Of a DNA stretch of 64,000 nt, positions 50,613 through 60,378 are shown in pieces. This DNA comes from Mucilaginibacter gossypii. GTDB taxonomy: Bacteria > Bacteroidota > Bacteroidia > Sphingobacteriales > Sphingobacteriaceae. Position numbers and translations under genes: made by a program. Position 1 is the stretch's first letter. The number at the start of each line of letters is the position of its first letter. The notes under the pieces are model-generated. The model saw only the letters and a list, made by a program, of their open reading frames with translations. It was not told where the DNA came from and did no database searches. The stretch is taken from assembly GCF_900100945.1 (NCBI RefSeq), contig NZ_FNCG01000001.1:434001-498000 (forward strand), written 5' to 3'.

Positions 50613-53102
50613 TTAATACGGATCAACGTCGGGCTGTACAATACTGCCCGTGCTAAGTTTGGTTGTATAATATTGAGTGATCACATCCCTTAAAACAGTT
50701 TTTGCTTTTATGATAGAGATCCCATCCTTCTCAAATTTGAGCATAATGCTTTTAATGTAATAATTGCGGATCCTGCTGATGAGCGGTTGCTCCGGGCCAA
50801 TCACCCGCTCGCCAAAATGCTCCCGGAGCCGCGCGCCGAGGTACTCTGCCTGATTATGGAGCACATCGGGATTTTTATGCTTGATATCGAGGTTAATGAT
50901 CCGGTAGAAGGGAGGGTATTTAAAGCTTTTCCGCTCTTCCATCTCGGTAAAATAAAGATCGGCGTAGTTGTTATCAATCACCTGCTTTAACACCCTGTGA
51001 TAAATATCATAGGTTTGCACAACTACTTTGCCCTGCTTACCCCGGCGGCCGGCCCTGCCGCTTACCTGTGCAAGTAGTTGATAACCACGCTCGTTTGCCC
51101 TATAGTCAGGGAATTTCAGCAGGCTATCAGCATTAATAATACCAATCAGTGTCACATCTGAAAAATCAAGCCCTTTGGCCACCATCTGGGTGCCAACCAA
51201 TATATCTATCCTTTTCTCTTCCAGATCGTTGAGGATAGTTTGCAGGGAATTCCGTGATCGTGTAGTATCAAGGTCCATCCGGGCAATCCGGGCTTCGGGC
51301 AATAAAACGCTCAGTTCATCTTCAATTTTTTCGGTACCGAAGCCTTTATATTCCAGGTGGGTAGATCCGCAGGCGGGGCAAATGGATGGCGTATCTTCCT
51401 TGTAACCGCAGTAGTGGCAATGCAGCTTGCCGCTGCTTTTATGATAAGTAAGGCTTACATCGCAGTTGATACATTTGGGAGTATAAGCACATACTTTGCA
51501 CATCAGGATGGGGGCATATCCGCGGCGGTTTTGGAATAAAATTACCTGCTCTTTATTTTCAAGTGCCTGCTTGATGCCCTCCATCAGCACACTGGTAAAG
51601 TGCGACTGGATAGTTTTTTGTTTGGTTTCATGAGCGATGCTTACTACCTGCACATCGGGCAGCTCAACGCCGCCAAAGCGTTCAGTGAGCTCTGCAAAAC
51701 CGTATTTGTGAGTACGGGCATTATAGTAGCTTTCAAAGGATGGCGTGGCCGAACCCAAAAGCACTTTACCCTGGTGCATGTTAGCCAAAAAAATCGAGGT
51801 GTCGCGTGCGTTGTAGCGCGGCGCCGGATCAAATTGCTTGTATGATGTTTCGTGCTCTTCATCAACAATGATCAATCCCAGATCGGCAAAAGGTAAAAAC
51901 ACGGATGACCGCGCGCCGAGCACAATCTTATACTCTCCGCTTAAAACTTTCTGCCAAACCTCAACCCGCTCATTGTCATTAAAACGCGAATGATAAACAC
52001 CGATATCCGCACCAAAATACGTCCGTAACCTTTCAATAATATGTGTTGTTAGGGCTATTTCAGGCAAAAGGTAAAGTACCTGTTTCCCGCTGCGTACAAT
52101 CTCTTCTATCAGCCTTACATATAATTGTGTTTTGCCTGATGAGGTTACGCCATGCAACAACGTTACTTCTTTTTCTTTAAACTGCCCGCGGATGCTTTGA
52201 AGTACCTCCGTTTGCTGTTCGCTCAATTCAAAGTTGTTGCCTTCTTCTCCTTCTTCCTCAAAATGCAGGCGGCTAACGTTTCTGTCCTCCGAAAAGAAGA
52301 TCTCTTTTTCAATGAGCGATTTAATGCTTGATTCACCTGCACCGCTCTCTTCAATAAGTTCGTTTTTGGTGATGTTTTTTTGATGACGGGAAAGCTTGAT
52401 GTAAGCTAATAGGGCATCGGCCTGTTTAGGCGCGCGCTTTTCTAATATCGGGAATAGCTCCCGCAGATTATCCTGGTTGTTATAAACCGGGTTAAGTGTA
52501 ATAAAAGTGCGTTTGCGGGGCTTATAACGTTCGTTTACTTCTTCGGATATGTTGATGATGTTTTTTTCAAACATCAGCTTCAATATCGGCATTACAGTTT
52601 TCTGTCCCAAAAGCTTGGTAATATCGCTTATGGTAAGCTCCAGCTGAATTTCGAGGGCTTCAACAATTAAAAACTCTTTATCGTGAAGCGTGGCTTTATC
52701 TATCTCATATTCCCGGTTAAGCATGATGCGGGTTTCGCTGGCCAGCTTCAGTGCCGATGGCAGCGCGGCGTTCATAACTTCGCCTATGTTGCACATATAG
52801 TAATCTGCCAGCCACTGCCAAAATTCGAGCTGCTTAGGAGTTACAACCGGGCGGTCATCCAGGATCTCGATGATATATTTTGCTTCGTACTTTTCGGGCG
52901 CCAGTTTCCCTATCTCTTTAACAATGGCTGTATAAAGCTTGCTTTTGCCGAACTGCACCACCACTCTTTTGCCAATGGCAACAGCATCATTTTGCTCATA
53001 AGGAACCCGGTAGGTGTAGTTTTTTGAAATAGCCAATGGCAAAATCACTTCGGCAAAAAGTGTTTCACGGTCGGTATGTTCAATTTCGGCAAACTCTAAC
53101 AT
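50613..53102 (-). CDS. priA: Primosomal protein N' (PriA helicase)
   Basis: Restart helicase that reloads the replisome on stalled forks; 829 residues. N-terminal DNA-binding domain (1-200), then helicase motifs: Walker A LLHGVTSSGKTQLYV, DEEH box LIIVDEEHETSYKQF, GSATPS and QVSGRAGRRGKQG. Eight zinc-binding cysteines lie in CKVCAYTPKCINC and CHYCGYKEDTPSICPACG. All expected parts are present. The DUF423 gene starts upstream and ends 6 nt before this start, suggesting a shared transcript. Confidence 0.97.
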   Translation of the reverse strand: MLEFAEIEHTDRETLFAEVILPLAISKNYTYRVPYEQNDAVAIGKRVVVQFGKSKLYTAIVKEIGKLAPEKYEAKYIIEILDDRPVVTPKQLEFWQWLADYYMCNIGEVMNAALPSALKLASETRIMLNREYEIDKATLHDKEFLIVEALEIQLELTISDITKLLGQKTVMPILKLMFEKNIINISEEVNERYKPRKRTFITLNPVYNNQDNLRELFPILEKRAPKQADALLAYIKLSRHQKNITKNELIEESGAGESSIKSLIEKEIFFSEDRNVSRLHFEEEGEEGNNFELSEQQTEVLQSIRGQFKEKEVTLLHGVTSSGKTQLYVRLIEEIVRSGKQVLYLLPEIALTTHIIERLRTYFGADIGVYHSRFNDNERVEVWQKVLSGEYKIVLGARSSVFLPFADLGLIIVDEEHETSYKQFDPAPRYNARDTSIFLANMHQGKVLLGSATPSFESYYNARTHKYGFAELTERFGGVELPDVQVVSIAHETKQKTIQSHFTSVLMEGIKQALENKEQVILFQNRRGYAPILMCKVCAYTPKCINCDVSLTYHKSSGKLHCHYCGYKEDTPSICPACGSTHLEYKGFGTEKIEDELSVLLPEARIARMDLDTTRSRNSLQTILNDLEEKRIDILVGTQMVAKGLDFSDVTLIGIINADSLLKFPDYRANERGYQLLAQVSGRAGRRGKQGKVVVQTYDIYHRVLKQVIDNNYADLYFTEMEERKSFKYPPFYRIINLDIKHKNPDVLHNQAEYLGARLREHFGERVIGPEQPLISRIRNYYIKSIMLKFEKDGISIIKAKTVLRDVITQYYTTKLSTGSIVQPDVDPY

Positions 53103-53108
53103 CGTTTA

Positions 53109-53498
53109 TTATTTGTTGCGGATAGCAGCTAATGCCAGCATCAGCCAGCCCAAAATGAACAACAAACCACCAATGGGTGTAATTGGCCCCATGGCTATAA
53201 GCCAGTTCCAGCCAAGCAGATCGCGGCATGATAACAGGTACAGCGAACCTGAAAAGAATATAATGCCGAAAGTGAACAGGTAGTAAGCTGCCGATATTAA
53301 GCCCCCGCTCTTTTCGCGCGCAAAAACTGCTAAAAAAAGCAGGGCAAATACATGATAGAAGTTGTATTGTACAGCAGTATGCCAAACCTCAAGCTGGGCG
53401 GGGGCAAGCAACGCTTTTAAACCGTGGGCTCCAAAAGCGCCGGTGATAACGGCCAGCATACCTAAAAACGAAGCGGTAATAATTATTTGTTTGTTCAT
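53109..53498 (-). CDS. DUF423 membrane protein
   Basis: 129 residues with four membrane helices. The family signature is GAFGAHGLKALLAP followed by WHTAVQYNFYHVFALLFLAV and SGSLYLLSCRDLLG, ITPIGGLLFILGWLMLAL. Function is not established for the family. It is the gene directly upstream of priA on the minus strand. Confidence 0.92.
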   Translation of the reverse strand: MNKQIIITASFLGMLAVITGAFGAHGLKALLAPAQLEVWHTAVQYNFYHVFALLFLAVFAREKSGGLISAAYYLFTFGIIFFSGSLYLLSCRDLLGWNWLIAMGPITPIGGLLFILGWLMLALAAIRNK

Positions 53499-53560
53499 GC
53501 GATATAAAAAGCTAAGTTAACCAATTGAAAGTATTACTTTAACGCCGTGGGGTAAAATTC

Positions 53561-53568
53561 TATATTTG
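53561..53568 (+). promoter_or_regulatory. -7 element before the hypothetical protein at 53584
   Basis: TATATTTG matches TAnnTTTG 16 bp ahead of the ATG; a correctly spaced -33 box is lacking. Confidence 0.4.
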
Positions 53569-53583
53569 CTGCACGCCCCTGCT

Positions 53584-55173
53584 ATGAAACGACTGATAGT
53601 AACCACTATATTTTTGATTATAGCTACCGTGTTGGTAACGGTGTTATATTTTAAAAATTTAAGTCCGCCGGGAGTGCGTACCGGGCAGGTTATGCGCGCT
53701 ATTCCTGATAATGCGGTGGCAGTATTTGAGTTTGGTAATGAAAAGGGATTTTATGATATTTTTGCCGGCAACCAGCTCTTGAGCACTTTTGTTGGCCCCG
53801 GCAAATTACATGAACTTGACACCTTACGCAAGTTGCTTATTGCCTCTCCACAGCTTGATCAATTTTTTACAGGCCAAAACATTTTCGTTTCCCTTCATCC
53901 TACAAATAATGATAATATAGATTTGCTCGTAACCACCTCGGCATCAAAAGCTTTTTCGGCAACTATGTTTAATCATTTAACAGGCAATGCCAAAAGCGCT
54001 TTACAAATAGCGCCTATGCAAATAGCGGCAAGCCAGGGTTATAATATATATGTTAAGCCGCTCAATAAACATTTTTACCTCATTAAAACCGGCGACAATA
54101 TATTTTCGGGCAGTTTTTCAAAAGATTTGGTTGATCATAGCGCCATCTACCAGCAGGATAAAGGCCATAATGGCTTTGTACCGTTGCCTGAGCAGCAAAA
54201 CGCCAATTCACTTGCCAATCTTTATATTAATTACAACCAGCTTAATCAGTTTTTTGATCAGCTCTTCCTTAATAAAACTACCGATCTTTTTAAGAGCTTT
54301 AGAATGCTGCCGGCCTATGCGGCATTAAACTTAAATTACAAAAGCGATGCTTTGATGTTTAACGGGTTCACCACTAAACGAAATAATGCAACCAGTTATT
54401 TAAACATTTTTTCGGCCCAGCAACCTGTCGAGAATCATTTAAAAGATATTTTCCCGGCCACAACTGCCTACAGCACAAGCTTCGCCGTTTCAGATCCTAA
54501 AAAGTTTGAAACCGACCTTTCACAGTGGCATGATAAAGCGGGAGTGGGCAAGGAAAAGAATGAACTTTTGAATAAGGTAAAATCAGAAGCAGGGCTGTTT
54601 GTAAAACCCGAGTTTGAAAAGCTGCTCGGTAACGAGTTCGCGATAGTTACCACGCGGTACTTTGAAAAATTTGCCATCATTTCTGTTAAGGATGGCTCAA
54701 AGCTTTTTCCGGTGATGATGAACATCAGTAATATGGTTACCGATAAAGTTGGCCAGTTTAATTATGAAAAATTGCCTTTCTTTTTATTGGGCGATGCATT
54801 CAGCATTTTCCGGAAACCTTACTTTATGATCATTGATAATTATCTCATACTTGCCACTTCGGTATCCGAGTTAGAAAGTTATAACGACACCTACTTCAAC
54901 CGCAAATTCATAGGAAAAACCGATCAGTATACCCAGTTTGATAATTTGCTGGCCGAAAGGAGCAATGTGGCCTTCTTTATTAACTTTAAAAACATGCAGC
55001 CTTTATTAAAACGCGATTTAAAAAGGCCTTTTTACGATGCTTTTGAAAACAGCGACCCCGGTTGGAAAAATTATTATGGTGCTGCCTTCCAACTCACTGC
55101 ATCCGACAGAAACTTTTATACCAATTTTTGTATGCGCCTAAATGTTCCGGATACAAGTGCAGTTAAAAAATAA
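53584..55173 (+). CDS. Hypothetical protein with N-terminal membrane anchor
   Basis: The ATG at 53584 (MKRLIVTTIFLIIATVLVTV) gives 529 residues; a TTG six codons upstream is less likely because it overlaps the -7 box. One membrane helix, then a large exported domain of alternating strands and helices, for example PDNAVAVFEFGNEKGFYDIF, ANLYINYNQLNQFF and GNEFAIVTTRYFEKFAIISV. The layout recalls proteins annotated as DUF3352, but I cannot assert the family. No active site seen. Next gene downstream encodes an outer-membrane barrel protein. Confidence 0.75.
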   Translation: MKRLIVTTIFLIIATVLVTVLYFKNLSPPGVRTGQVMRAIPDNAVAVFEFGNEKGFYDIFAGNQLLSTFVGPGKLHELDTLRKLLIASPQLDQFFTGQNIFVSLHPTNNDNIDLLVTTSASKAFSATMFNHLTGNAKSALQIAPMQIAASQGYNIYVKPLNKHFYLIKTGDNIFSGSFSKDLVDHSAIYQQDKGHNGFVPLPEQQNANSLANLYINYNQLNQFFDQLFLNKTTDLFKSFRMLPAYAALNLNYKSDALMFNGFTTKRNNATSYLNIFSAQQPVENHLKDIFPATTAYSTSFAVSDPKKFETDLSQWHDKAGVGKEKNELLNKVKSEAGLFVKPEFEKLLGNEFAIVTTRYFEKFAIISVKDGSKLFPVMMNISNMVTDKVGQFNYEKLPFFLLGDAFSIFRKPYFMIIDNYLILATSVSELESYNDTYFNRKFIGKTDQYTQFDNLLAERSNVAFFINFKNMQPLLKRDLKRPFYDAFENSDPGWKNYYGAAFQLTASDRNFYTNFCMRLNVPDTSAVKK

Positions 55174-55309
55174 ATTTATTTACGTTTACACAACAATACC
55201 CGCCAAATTTCGTAAAACATTACAAATAGCAATTTGTAAAAAATTTACAGACAATCAGCTTTGAGTTCTTTTCTTTAAGTAGATTCGGGGCAAGATATGT
55301 GAGCCAATT

Positions 55310-56764
55310 ATGAATAAAATCTTCTTTACTATTCTTTTCTTTATTTTTTGTTCTTTATCCGTATCGGCTCAACAGTTTTCGCAATATAATACCGGCACGC
55401 TTTACGATTCATTTGAAAATCCTTCACAAAGAGCCTTTATCCCCGATTCGAGCCGGGGGGTAGCATTCAATTTTTTCATCCCGAATTTCGATGCTAATTT
55501 TTATGTAACCGGCAATATACAACGGCCGCTGAAAAGCCGCGCATTTGCAAGCCCTTCTTATTATAATACCTCATCATTGCGCATCGGCCGAAATGCTTTA
55601 AATCATTTCAATGTAAACGCCAATTCATATGCGGTAATGGTTAAACTTTTCACCAGCTTAAACGGCAATGTTGAAATGGGCTTTTCGGCCCAAACCAAAG
55701 TGGAAGGTAAAGGCCTGGTTACCGATGAGTCTATAGCTTTTCTTGATGGACCGTCAAATTTTGCGCGTGATAATTATGATAATATATTCAACAACCATTA
55801 TAGGATGCAGATGTATGACCAGTTAAGTTATATCTACCGGGAGCAGGTTAATAAACAACTCTCCTTAGGTTTTAAGCTGAGCTACCTGTCTGGTGTTCAA
55901 TATAACAAAATAGATGTGGAGGAGTCGAGCCTGCAGATTAACCGGGTCCCGGCAAATCCTGACAATGACAATGCCGACGTTTATATGAGGGGACGGTATT
56001 ACAGGAGCTATGTGCCCGGCAGACTGGATGGGCGTGACTTTTTACCAACGTTTCGCAACCCAGGTGCGGCGATATCAATGGGTGCAACTTACCGAACAGA
56101 GGATGGGATCCTGATACAAGGTAATATAAAAGACCTTGGCTTTATTCACTGGAACAAGCGCTCAACCATTACTGATTTTAATAACACAACAAATATAACA
56201 GATATTACATCCAAGCATCGTGATGAGAATATATATAATGCTGTATATGAATTGGTCAGGGGTAACGGAATGGTTACCTCATTTAACACAAAAACAAATG
56301 CCAAAGCCGAATTGAGCGTATCCAAAAGCTACTGGCTTGATGATGAAAAAACATACAGATATTTCCCAACGGTTGTAGCCCAAAAAGAAATGTTCTTTTC
56401 CGGTTTTACCGGAGCAATGGTTAACTCGGTACAGAAAAACAACCTGATAGCTACCTTAACGGCCACTTATGACGATTATAAATTATTTAATCTCGGCGCA
56501 CAAATTATGGTAAAATCCCCTAATGTCGAATTTTTTATAGGTTCCGAACGCTTACTAAATACGGGCCACCTTACTCTGGCCGCTTTAAATAATACCAATC
56601 AAATAAATAGGGTAGGCAACTATAGCGGGGCGGATATCTTCCTGGGCTTTTCATTGAAATTTGGACGGGTAATTGAACATCCCATGAACTCCAGCTATAT
56701 CCCTATGGGCGAAAAAGGATTTTTGGGCCGTTTGTTTGGCCGTATTTTTAAAACCAATAATTAA
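55310..56764 (+). CDS. DUF5723-like outer-membrane beta-barrel protein
   Basis: 484 residues with a signal peptide (1-21, SLSVSAQQ). The mature part consists of amphipathic strands with frequent aromatic residues (YAVMVKLFTSLNGNVEMGFS, QLSLGFKLSYLSGVQY) as in a beta barrel. The opening FSQYNTGTLYDSFENPSQRA matches what I know as DUF5723 proteins of Bacteroidota. Function unknown; a link to gliding/type IX secretion has been suspected for similar barrels but is not visible here. Its stop codon overlaps that of tsaB. Confidence 0.75.
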   Translation: MNKIFFTILFFIFCSLSVSAQQFSQYNTGTLYDSFENPSQRAFIPDSSRGVAFNFFIPNFDANFYVTGNIQRPLKSRAFASPSYYNTSSLRIGRNALNHFNVNANSYAVMVKLFTSLNGNVEMGFSAQTKVEGKGLVTDESIAFLDGPSNFARDNYDNIFNNHYRMQMYDQLSYIYREQVNKQLSLGFKLSYLSGVQYNKIDVEESSLQINRVPANPDNDNADVYMRGRYYRSYVPGRLDGRDFLPTFRNPGAAISMGATYRTEDGILIQGNIKDLGFIHWNKRSTITDFNNTTNITDITSKHRDENIYNAVYELVRGNGMVTSFNTKTNAKAELSVSKSYWLDDEKTYRYFPTVVAQKEMFFSGFTGAMVNSVQKNNLIATLTATYDDYKLFNLGAQIMVKSPNVEFFIGSERLLNTGHLTLAALNNTNQINRVGNYSGADIFLGFSLKFGRVIEHPMNSSYIPMGEKGFLGRLFGRIFKTNN

Positions 56765-57453
56765 AGCGCTTTTTTCCCGGCTATAAAATCCTTAAGGTAG
56801 TAAGGCTCGTAATAAGCTACATCTTCAAATGCGCCATCAGTAAATTTTTGAGCTGCTTTTTGGGTAAGATATGTTGCCGAGTTTACAAAATCATCCAAAA
56901 ACAAGGCATTTGGGCTTTCACTTAAAACACCTTTGCACTTTTCGGCACCATCACCCAAAAACAGGATCTGATGGTCTTTCAAATAGTTGGCAAAACTGTT
57001 TCCTTCTATAATATCAGCAGCTGTTTCACGCACTCTGTTGCCGGCAGCATCAAATAATGCTGTGTAAACCTCCATTCGGCGGGCATCTATCATCGGGCAT
57101 AACAGCATATTTCCATCAGCAGCATCCCCCAGGCTGTTAATAACGCCATAAGCCATAGCCTCAAGTGTTTCAACCGCTATCAAAGGTTTATCAAGGGCGA
57201 AGCACAATCCTTTGGCGGTAGATACACCTATTCGTAAACCGGTGTATGACCCCGGACCGCTGCTCACAGCAATAGCATCAAGCTCGTTATAAGTTACTCC
57301 CGATTTATTCAGCAATTCATCGATATATAAAGTAATAACTTCAGCATGGATATTACGGACATTTATTTGTTTAAAGTCCAAAACCTTGCCATCGCGGGCA
57401 AGTGCTACCGAGCAGGATGTTGTTGCTGTTTCTATTTGAAGTATAAGGCTCAT
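56761..57453 (-). CDS. tsaB: tRNA threonylcarbamoyladenosine biosynthesis protein TsaB
   Basis: Partner of TsaD in making t6A37 on ANN-decoding tRNAs. 230 residues, ASKHA fold: ILQIETATTSCSVALARDGK, DAIAVSSGPGSYTGLRIGVS and LIAVETLEAMAYG are diagnostic. It lacks the zinc-binding histidines of TsaD, as expected. It is the last gene of the rpmH-rnpA-yidD group, 9 nt after yidD. Confidence 0.95.
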   Translation of the reverse strand: MSLILQIETATTSCSVALARDGKVLDFKQINVRNIHAEVITLYIDELLNKSGVTYNELDAIAVSSGPGSYTGLRIGVSTAKGLCFALDKPLIAVETLEAMAYGVINSLGDAADGNMLLCPMIDARRMEVYTALFDAAGNRVRETAADIIEGNSFANYLKDHQILFLGDGAEKCKGVLSESPNALFLDDFVNSATYLTQKAAQKFTDGAFEDVAYYEPYYLKDFIAGKKAL

Positions 57454-57462
57454 ATTATAAAT

Positions 57463-57717
57463 TTATGGTACCGGATCATGCCCATGACCACCCCAGGGAT
57501 TACAACTGGCAATGCGCTTTATGGTTAACCAACCACCTTTAAAAGCGCCATACTTCCTGATGGCTTCAACACCGTACTGCGAGCAGGTGGGTGTATACCG
57601 GCATGATGCAGCTGAAAGCGGCGATATAAAATATTGGTAAAATTTGATAAGGATGATGAAAACTCCCCCAACTATTGCTTTTAAAAACCTGGTGATTGTA
57701 TCCATAAGCCCATTCAT
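57463..57717 (-). CDS. yidD: Membrane protein insertion efficiency factor YidD
   Basis: 84 residues with the YidD signature: [20 protein letters not shown], then [12 protein letters not shown] and [13 protein letters not shown]. It supports YidC-dependent membrane insertion through an amphipathic N-terminal helix. One base separates it from the rnpA stop, the usual order rpmH-rnpA-yidD. Confidence 0.95.
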   Translation of the reverse strand: MNGLMDTITRFLKAIVGGVFIILIKFYQYFISPLSAASCRYTPTCSQYGVEAIRKYGAFKGGWLTIKRIASCNPWGGHGHDPVP

Positions 57718-57718
57718 G

Positions 57719-58132
57719 TTAATTAGCCGTGACTGGTATTGCAGCAGTTAACTCACCTGAAAGCTGGGCAAGCATCCTCAGCATTTTTTTTTCGATGAAA
57801 AGGTATGGTTCAATTTGTTTGCCTACATAGCCTACCGAAATAATTATCTTTTTATCCGCTTGCTGCAGAATATCATAAAGATGCTGCTGTTTGTGGAGCC
57901 TGTACGCTTCGCGCATCAGTCGTTTTACCAAATTACGGTCAACGGCGTGTTTATAACGCTTTTTAGGAACGGAAAAAAGAATTTGCGCAGGATAGGGCTG
58001 TGGCTCGGGATTGACAAGCCAGGATACCCGGAAGGGATAACATAAAAAAGAAGAACCGTTATGAAAAAGCTTGTCAATAAGCCTTTTGTTACATAACCGT
58101 TCTTCTTTTTTAAAAGTATACATAGTTGCCAT
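57719..58132 (-). CDS. rnpA: Ribonuclease P protein component
   Basis: 137 residues. It binds RNase P RNA and aids 5' maturation of tRNAs. The RNA-binding motif is [20 protein letters not shown], preceded by [20 protein letters not shown]. It follows rpmH with a 67 nt gap and precedes yidD with one base between. Confidence 0.95.
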   Translation of the reverse strand: MATMYTFKKEERLCNKRLIDKLFHNGSSFLCYPFRVSWLVNPEPQPYPAQILFSVPKKRYKHAVDRNLVKRLMREAYRLHKQQHLYDILQQADKKIIISVGYVGKQIEPYLFIEKKMLRMLAQLSGELTAAIPVTAN

Positions 58133-58199
58133 TTTTGAACCGAAGGATAAAGCAGATAAGCGGTTCCAAACCCTTATAAATAGGGTAGGGCAACCTCAA

Positions 58200-58358
58200 T
58201 TATGCTTTGTGCCTGCCTTCGTCAGAAACAGTTAACCTTTTTCTGCCTTTAGCTCTTCTGGCTGCTAATACTCTTCTACCGTTAGCAGTTGACATGCGTT
58301 CACGGAAACCGTGTTTATTTCTTCTTTTTCTTTGAGAAGGCTGAAACGTTCTTTTCAT
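58200..58358 (-). CDS. rpmH: 50S ribosomal protein L34
   Basis: 52 residues, [20 protein letters not shown] followed by [20 protein letters not shown] and a short basic tail, which is the full L34 signature. First gene of the rnpA-yidD-tsaB group, with a textbook Bacteroidota promoter upstream. No dnaA or origin-like DnaA boxes were noticed on the other side, unlike in many bacteria. Confidence 0.97.
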   Translation of the reverse strand: MKRTFQPSQRKRRNKHGFRERMSTANGRRVLAARRAKGRKRLTVSDEGRHKA

Positions 58359-58398
58359 GGCTATATTTTATTCTATTCGTCTTTTTAAAACAAGAGCG

Positions 58399-58429
58399 CA
58401 AATGTAGTTATTTTATTTAATAATTCAAA
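58399..58429 (-). promoter_or_regulatory. Housekeeping promoter of rpmH
   Basis: Read on the minus strand: TTTG, exactly 19 nt, then TACATTTG. This matches the Bacteroidota -33/-7 consensus (TTTG-N19-TAnnTTTG) in sequence and spacing, 41 bp ahead of the rpmH start. Confidence 0.8.
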
Positions 58430-58742
58430 CACTATTTTTCTTATTTATAATAACATGTGTGCTGCCGCCCGGTGGCTGCAAATCAGTGGCACTTTTTCCG
58501 GAAAACTAATTGTATACGCAATAATTAAATTCGAAATCCTGTTCATTGTCTGAACTAAATAACAGCGCTAAGCTATCATTACAAATCATATTAAATAAAA
58601 AGTTAAATTTAACATTAATTATTTGTTACAGATTCAATTTTGCAACAATGTGCAATCGCGAACTACGGCATTTGCTAAAAAAAGCTGAATAAATAGTTCC
58701 GAATCATTAACAAAGTGTAAATTCAACAGGTTGTCCTAACAA
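58430..58742. other. AT-rich intergenic region between rpmH and the ChaN-like gene
   Basis: No gene seen in either direction. A short GC-rich piece around 58460-58510 contains GTGGCTGCAAATCAGTGGC. The promoter of the ChaN-like gene should lie near 58600-58720 but no clear boxes were found. Confidence 0.4.
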
Positions 58743-59621
58743 ATGAAATTAATCCTCTCCATACTTTTTATTTCCTTATCGGCTGTTACCATAGCGCAGG
58801 AACTACCTGCAACACATTATAAAATTTACAGCACATCGGCACAAAAGATCATCACGCCCGATGATATTGTTAATGACATGGCCAATGCTGATGCGCTTTT
58901 TTTTGGCGAAGAGCATAATGATTCAACGGCGCACTATCTGGAGTTTAGCTTGTTCAAAAAGCTTTCGGAAAAATATCCGCAGAAAACGGCGCTTTCCATG
59001 GAGATGTTTCAAACTGACTGTCAGCTGGTGCTGAATGAATATCTCGCGGGGCTTATTCGCGAAAAAAATCTGGTAACAGATGCACGTACCTGGCCTAACT
59101 ATAAGGATTACAAACCGCTTGTTGAACTTGCCAAATCCAATCATCTGCCGGTAATAGCAGCCAACGCTCCAACCCGCTATACCAACATGGTTACACGCGG
59201 GGGCCTTGATGCTTTAAAGCAGCTTGATGCGCAGGCTAAAAGCTATCTTGCGCCGCTGCCTATCGATACTGCTACCGGGGCCTATTATGATAAATTTGCT
59301 AAAATAATGGGAGGTCATGCCTCAATGCCGGGCATGCAGATTTACCAATCGCAAAACCTTTGGGATGCTACCATGGGCTGGTCGATAGCGAAATTCCTGA
59401 AAAACCACTCCGGCTTTAAAGTATTGCAGCTTAACGGCGGCTTTCACAGTGAAGAAAAACTGGGCGCGGTAGCCCAACTTAAAAAATACGCACCCAAATT
59501 ACGCGTGCTTAACATATCAACCTACATGGATGATAGTTTTGACAAGCCCGACTGGAGCAAATTAGCCGGCATGGCCGACTATATCATTTTAACTGATCCT
59601 AAGCTGCCGAAAACTTTTTGA
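58743..59621 (+). CDS. ChaN-like haem-binding/iron-regulated protein
   Basis: 292 residues with a signal peptide (1-19, VTIAQ). The family motif FFGEEHNDSTAHYLEFSLF is followed by ALSMEMFQTDCQLVLNEYL and FKVLQLNGGFHSEEKLG. ChaN-type proteins bind haem in pairs at the outer membrane or periplasm and are linked to iron uptake; no lipobox is seen here, so it is probably soluble. No neighbouring haem-uptake gene. Confidence 0.87.
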   Translation: MKLILSILFISLSAVTIAQELPATHYKIYSTSAQKIITPDDIVNDMANADALFFGEEHNDSTAHYLEFSLFKKLSEKYPQKTALSMEMFQTDCQLVLNEYLAGLIREKNLVTDARTWPNYKDYKPLVELAKSNHLPVIAANAPTRYTNMVTRGGLDALKQLDAQAKSYLAPLPIDTATGAYYDKFAKIMGGHASMPGMQIYQSQNLWDATMGWSIAKFLKNHSGFKVLQLNGGFHSEEKLGAVAQLKKYAPKLRVLNISTYMDDSFDKPDWSKLAGMADYIILTDPKLPKTF

Positions 59622-59790
59622 TAGTTCATGGTTGATAGTTCATAGTCGATGGACCATAGTTCATGGTTTTTGTGCTATATGGCTATATATGAACCATTAA
59701 CTATTTCCTAACTATCAATCATGGTTACCAAATTTTATGGTTCGCGGTTTTTCTTATAGCTATGAACTATGAACCATCAACTATGAACTA
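59620..59790. repeat. Inverted ATAGTTCATGGTTG repeat
   Basis: Units GATAGTTCATGGTT / GATAGTTCATAG at 59620-59667 face CTATGAACTATGAACCATCA at 59760-59790; weaker copies (GAACCATTAACTATT, ACTATCAATCATGGTT) lie in between. The entire gap between the ChaN-like and mscL genes is built of this unit and can fold on itself. It may stop both convergent transcripts. Confidence 0.75.
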
Positions 59791-59797
59791 AATTCCA

Positions 59798-60202
59798 TTA
59801 AGCTTTCTTAGCCAGTAAATCGCGGATTTCGGTAAGTAAAACTTCTTCTTTAGTTGGTTCAGGTGGCGCTGCCGGGGCTGCTTCTTCTTTTTTCTTCAAA
59901 GAGTTGATACCCTTAACAATTAAAAAGATACAAAAAGCAACGATTAAAAAATCAATTACATTATTGATAAATAAACCGTAATTAATCGCGGTTTCGGGTG
60001 TTTTATCAACAGCCGGTTTAAGTACGTACTTTAAATCTTTAAAATCAATACCCCCGGTTGCCATGCCAATAGGTGGCATAATAATATCTGCAACCAGCGA
60101 GGTAACAATTTTACCAAAAGCAGCGCCAATGATAACACCCACAGCAAGGTCAACCACGTTGCCCCGCATTGCAAATTCTTTAAACTCTTTTACTATTGCC
60201 AT
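59798..60202 (-). CDS. mscL: Large-conductance mechanosensitive channel MscL
   Basis: Homopentameric channel that opens under membrane tension to release solutes. 134 residues: [20 protein letters not shown] and [20 protein letters not shown] (TM1 and the conserved gate), periplasmic loop, TM2 [20 protein letters not shown], then a cytoplasmic helix with [11 protein letters not shown]. All typical parts present. Confidence 0.96.
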   Translation of the reverse strand: MAIVKEFKEFAMRGNVVDLAVGVIIGAAFGKIVTSLVADIIMPPIGMATGGIDFKDLKYVLKPAVDKTPETAINYGLFINNVIDFLIVAFCIFLIVKGINSLKKKEEAAPAAPPEPTKEEVLLTEIRDLLAKKA

Positions 60203-60356
60203 AAATTAAAGTTTGGTTACTTAAAGTTAATAATATTACATAAACTATCAATTCATATAGTTTTTTTGATAGCGCTAAAACAATTGGTATGCCTAAAACA
60301 TTTAACAACTTTAAAGCAGATACCTCAAGTAATTTTTAGTTGATATTAATTTGATG

Positions 60357-60364
60357 TATTTTTG
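60357..60364 (+). promoter_or_regulatory. Possible -7 element before rpoN
   Basis: TATTTTTG fits TAnnTTTG 14 bp ahead of the ATG. A TTG 14 nt upstream is too close for a standard -33 box. Confidence 0.35.
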
Positions 60365-60378
60365 GCTACATCTTAATT

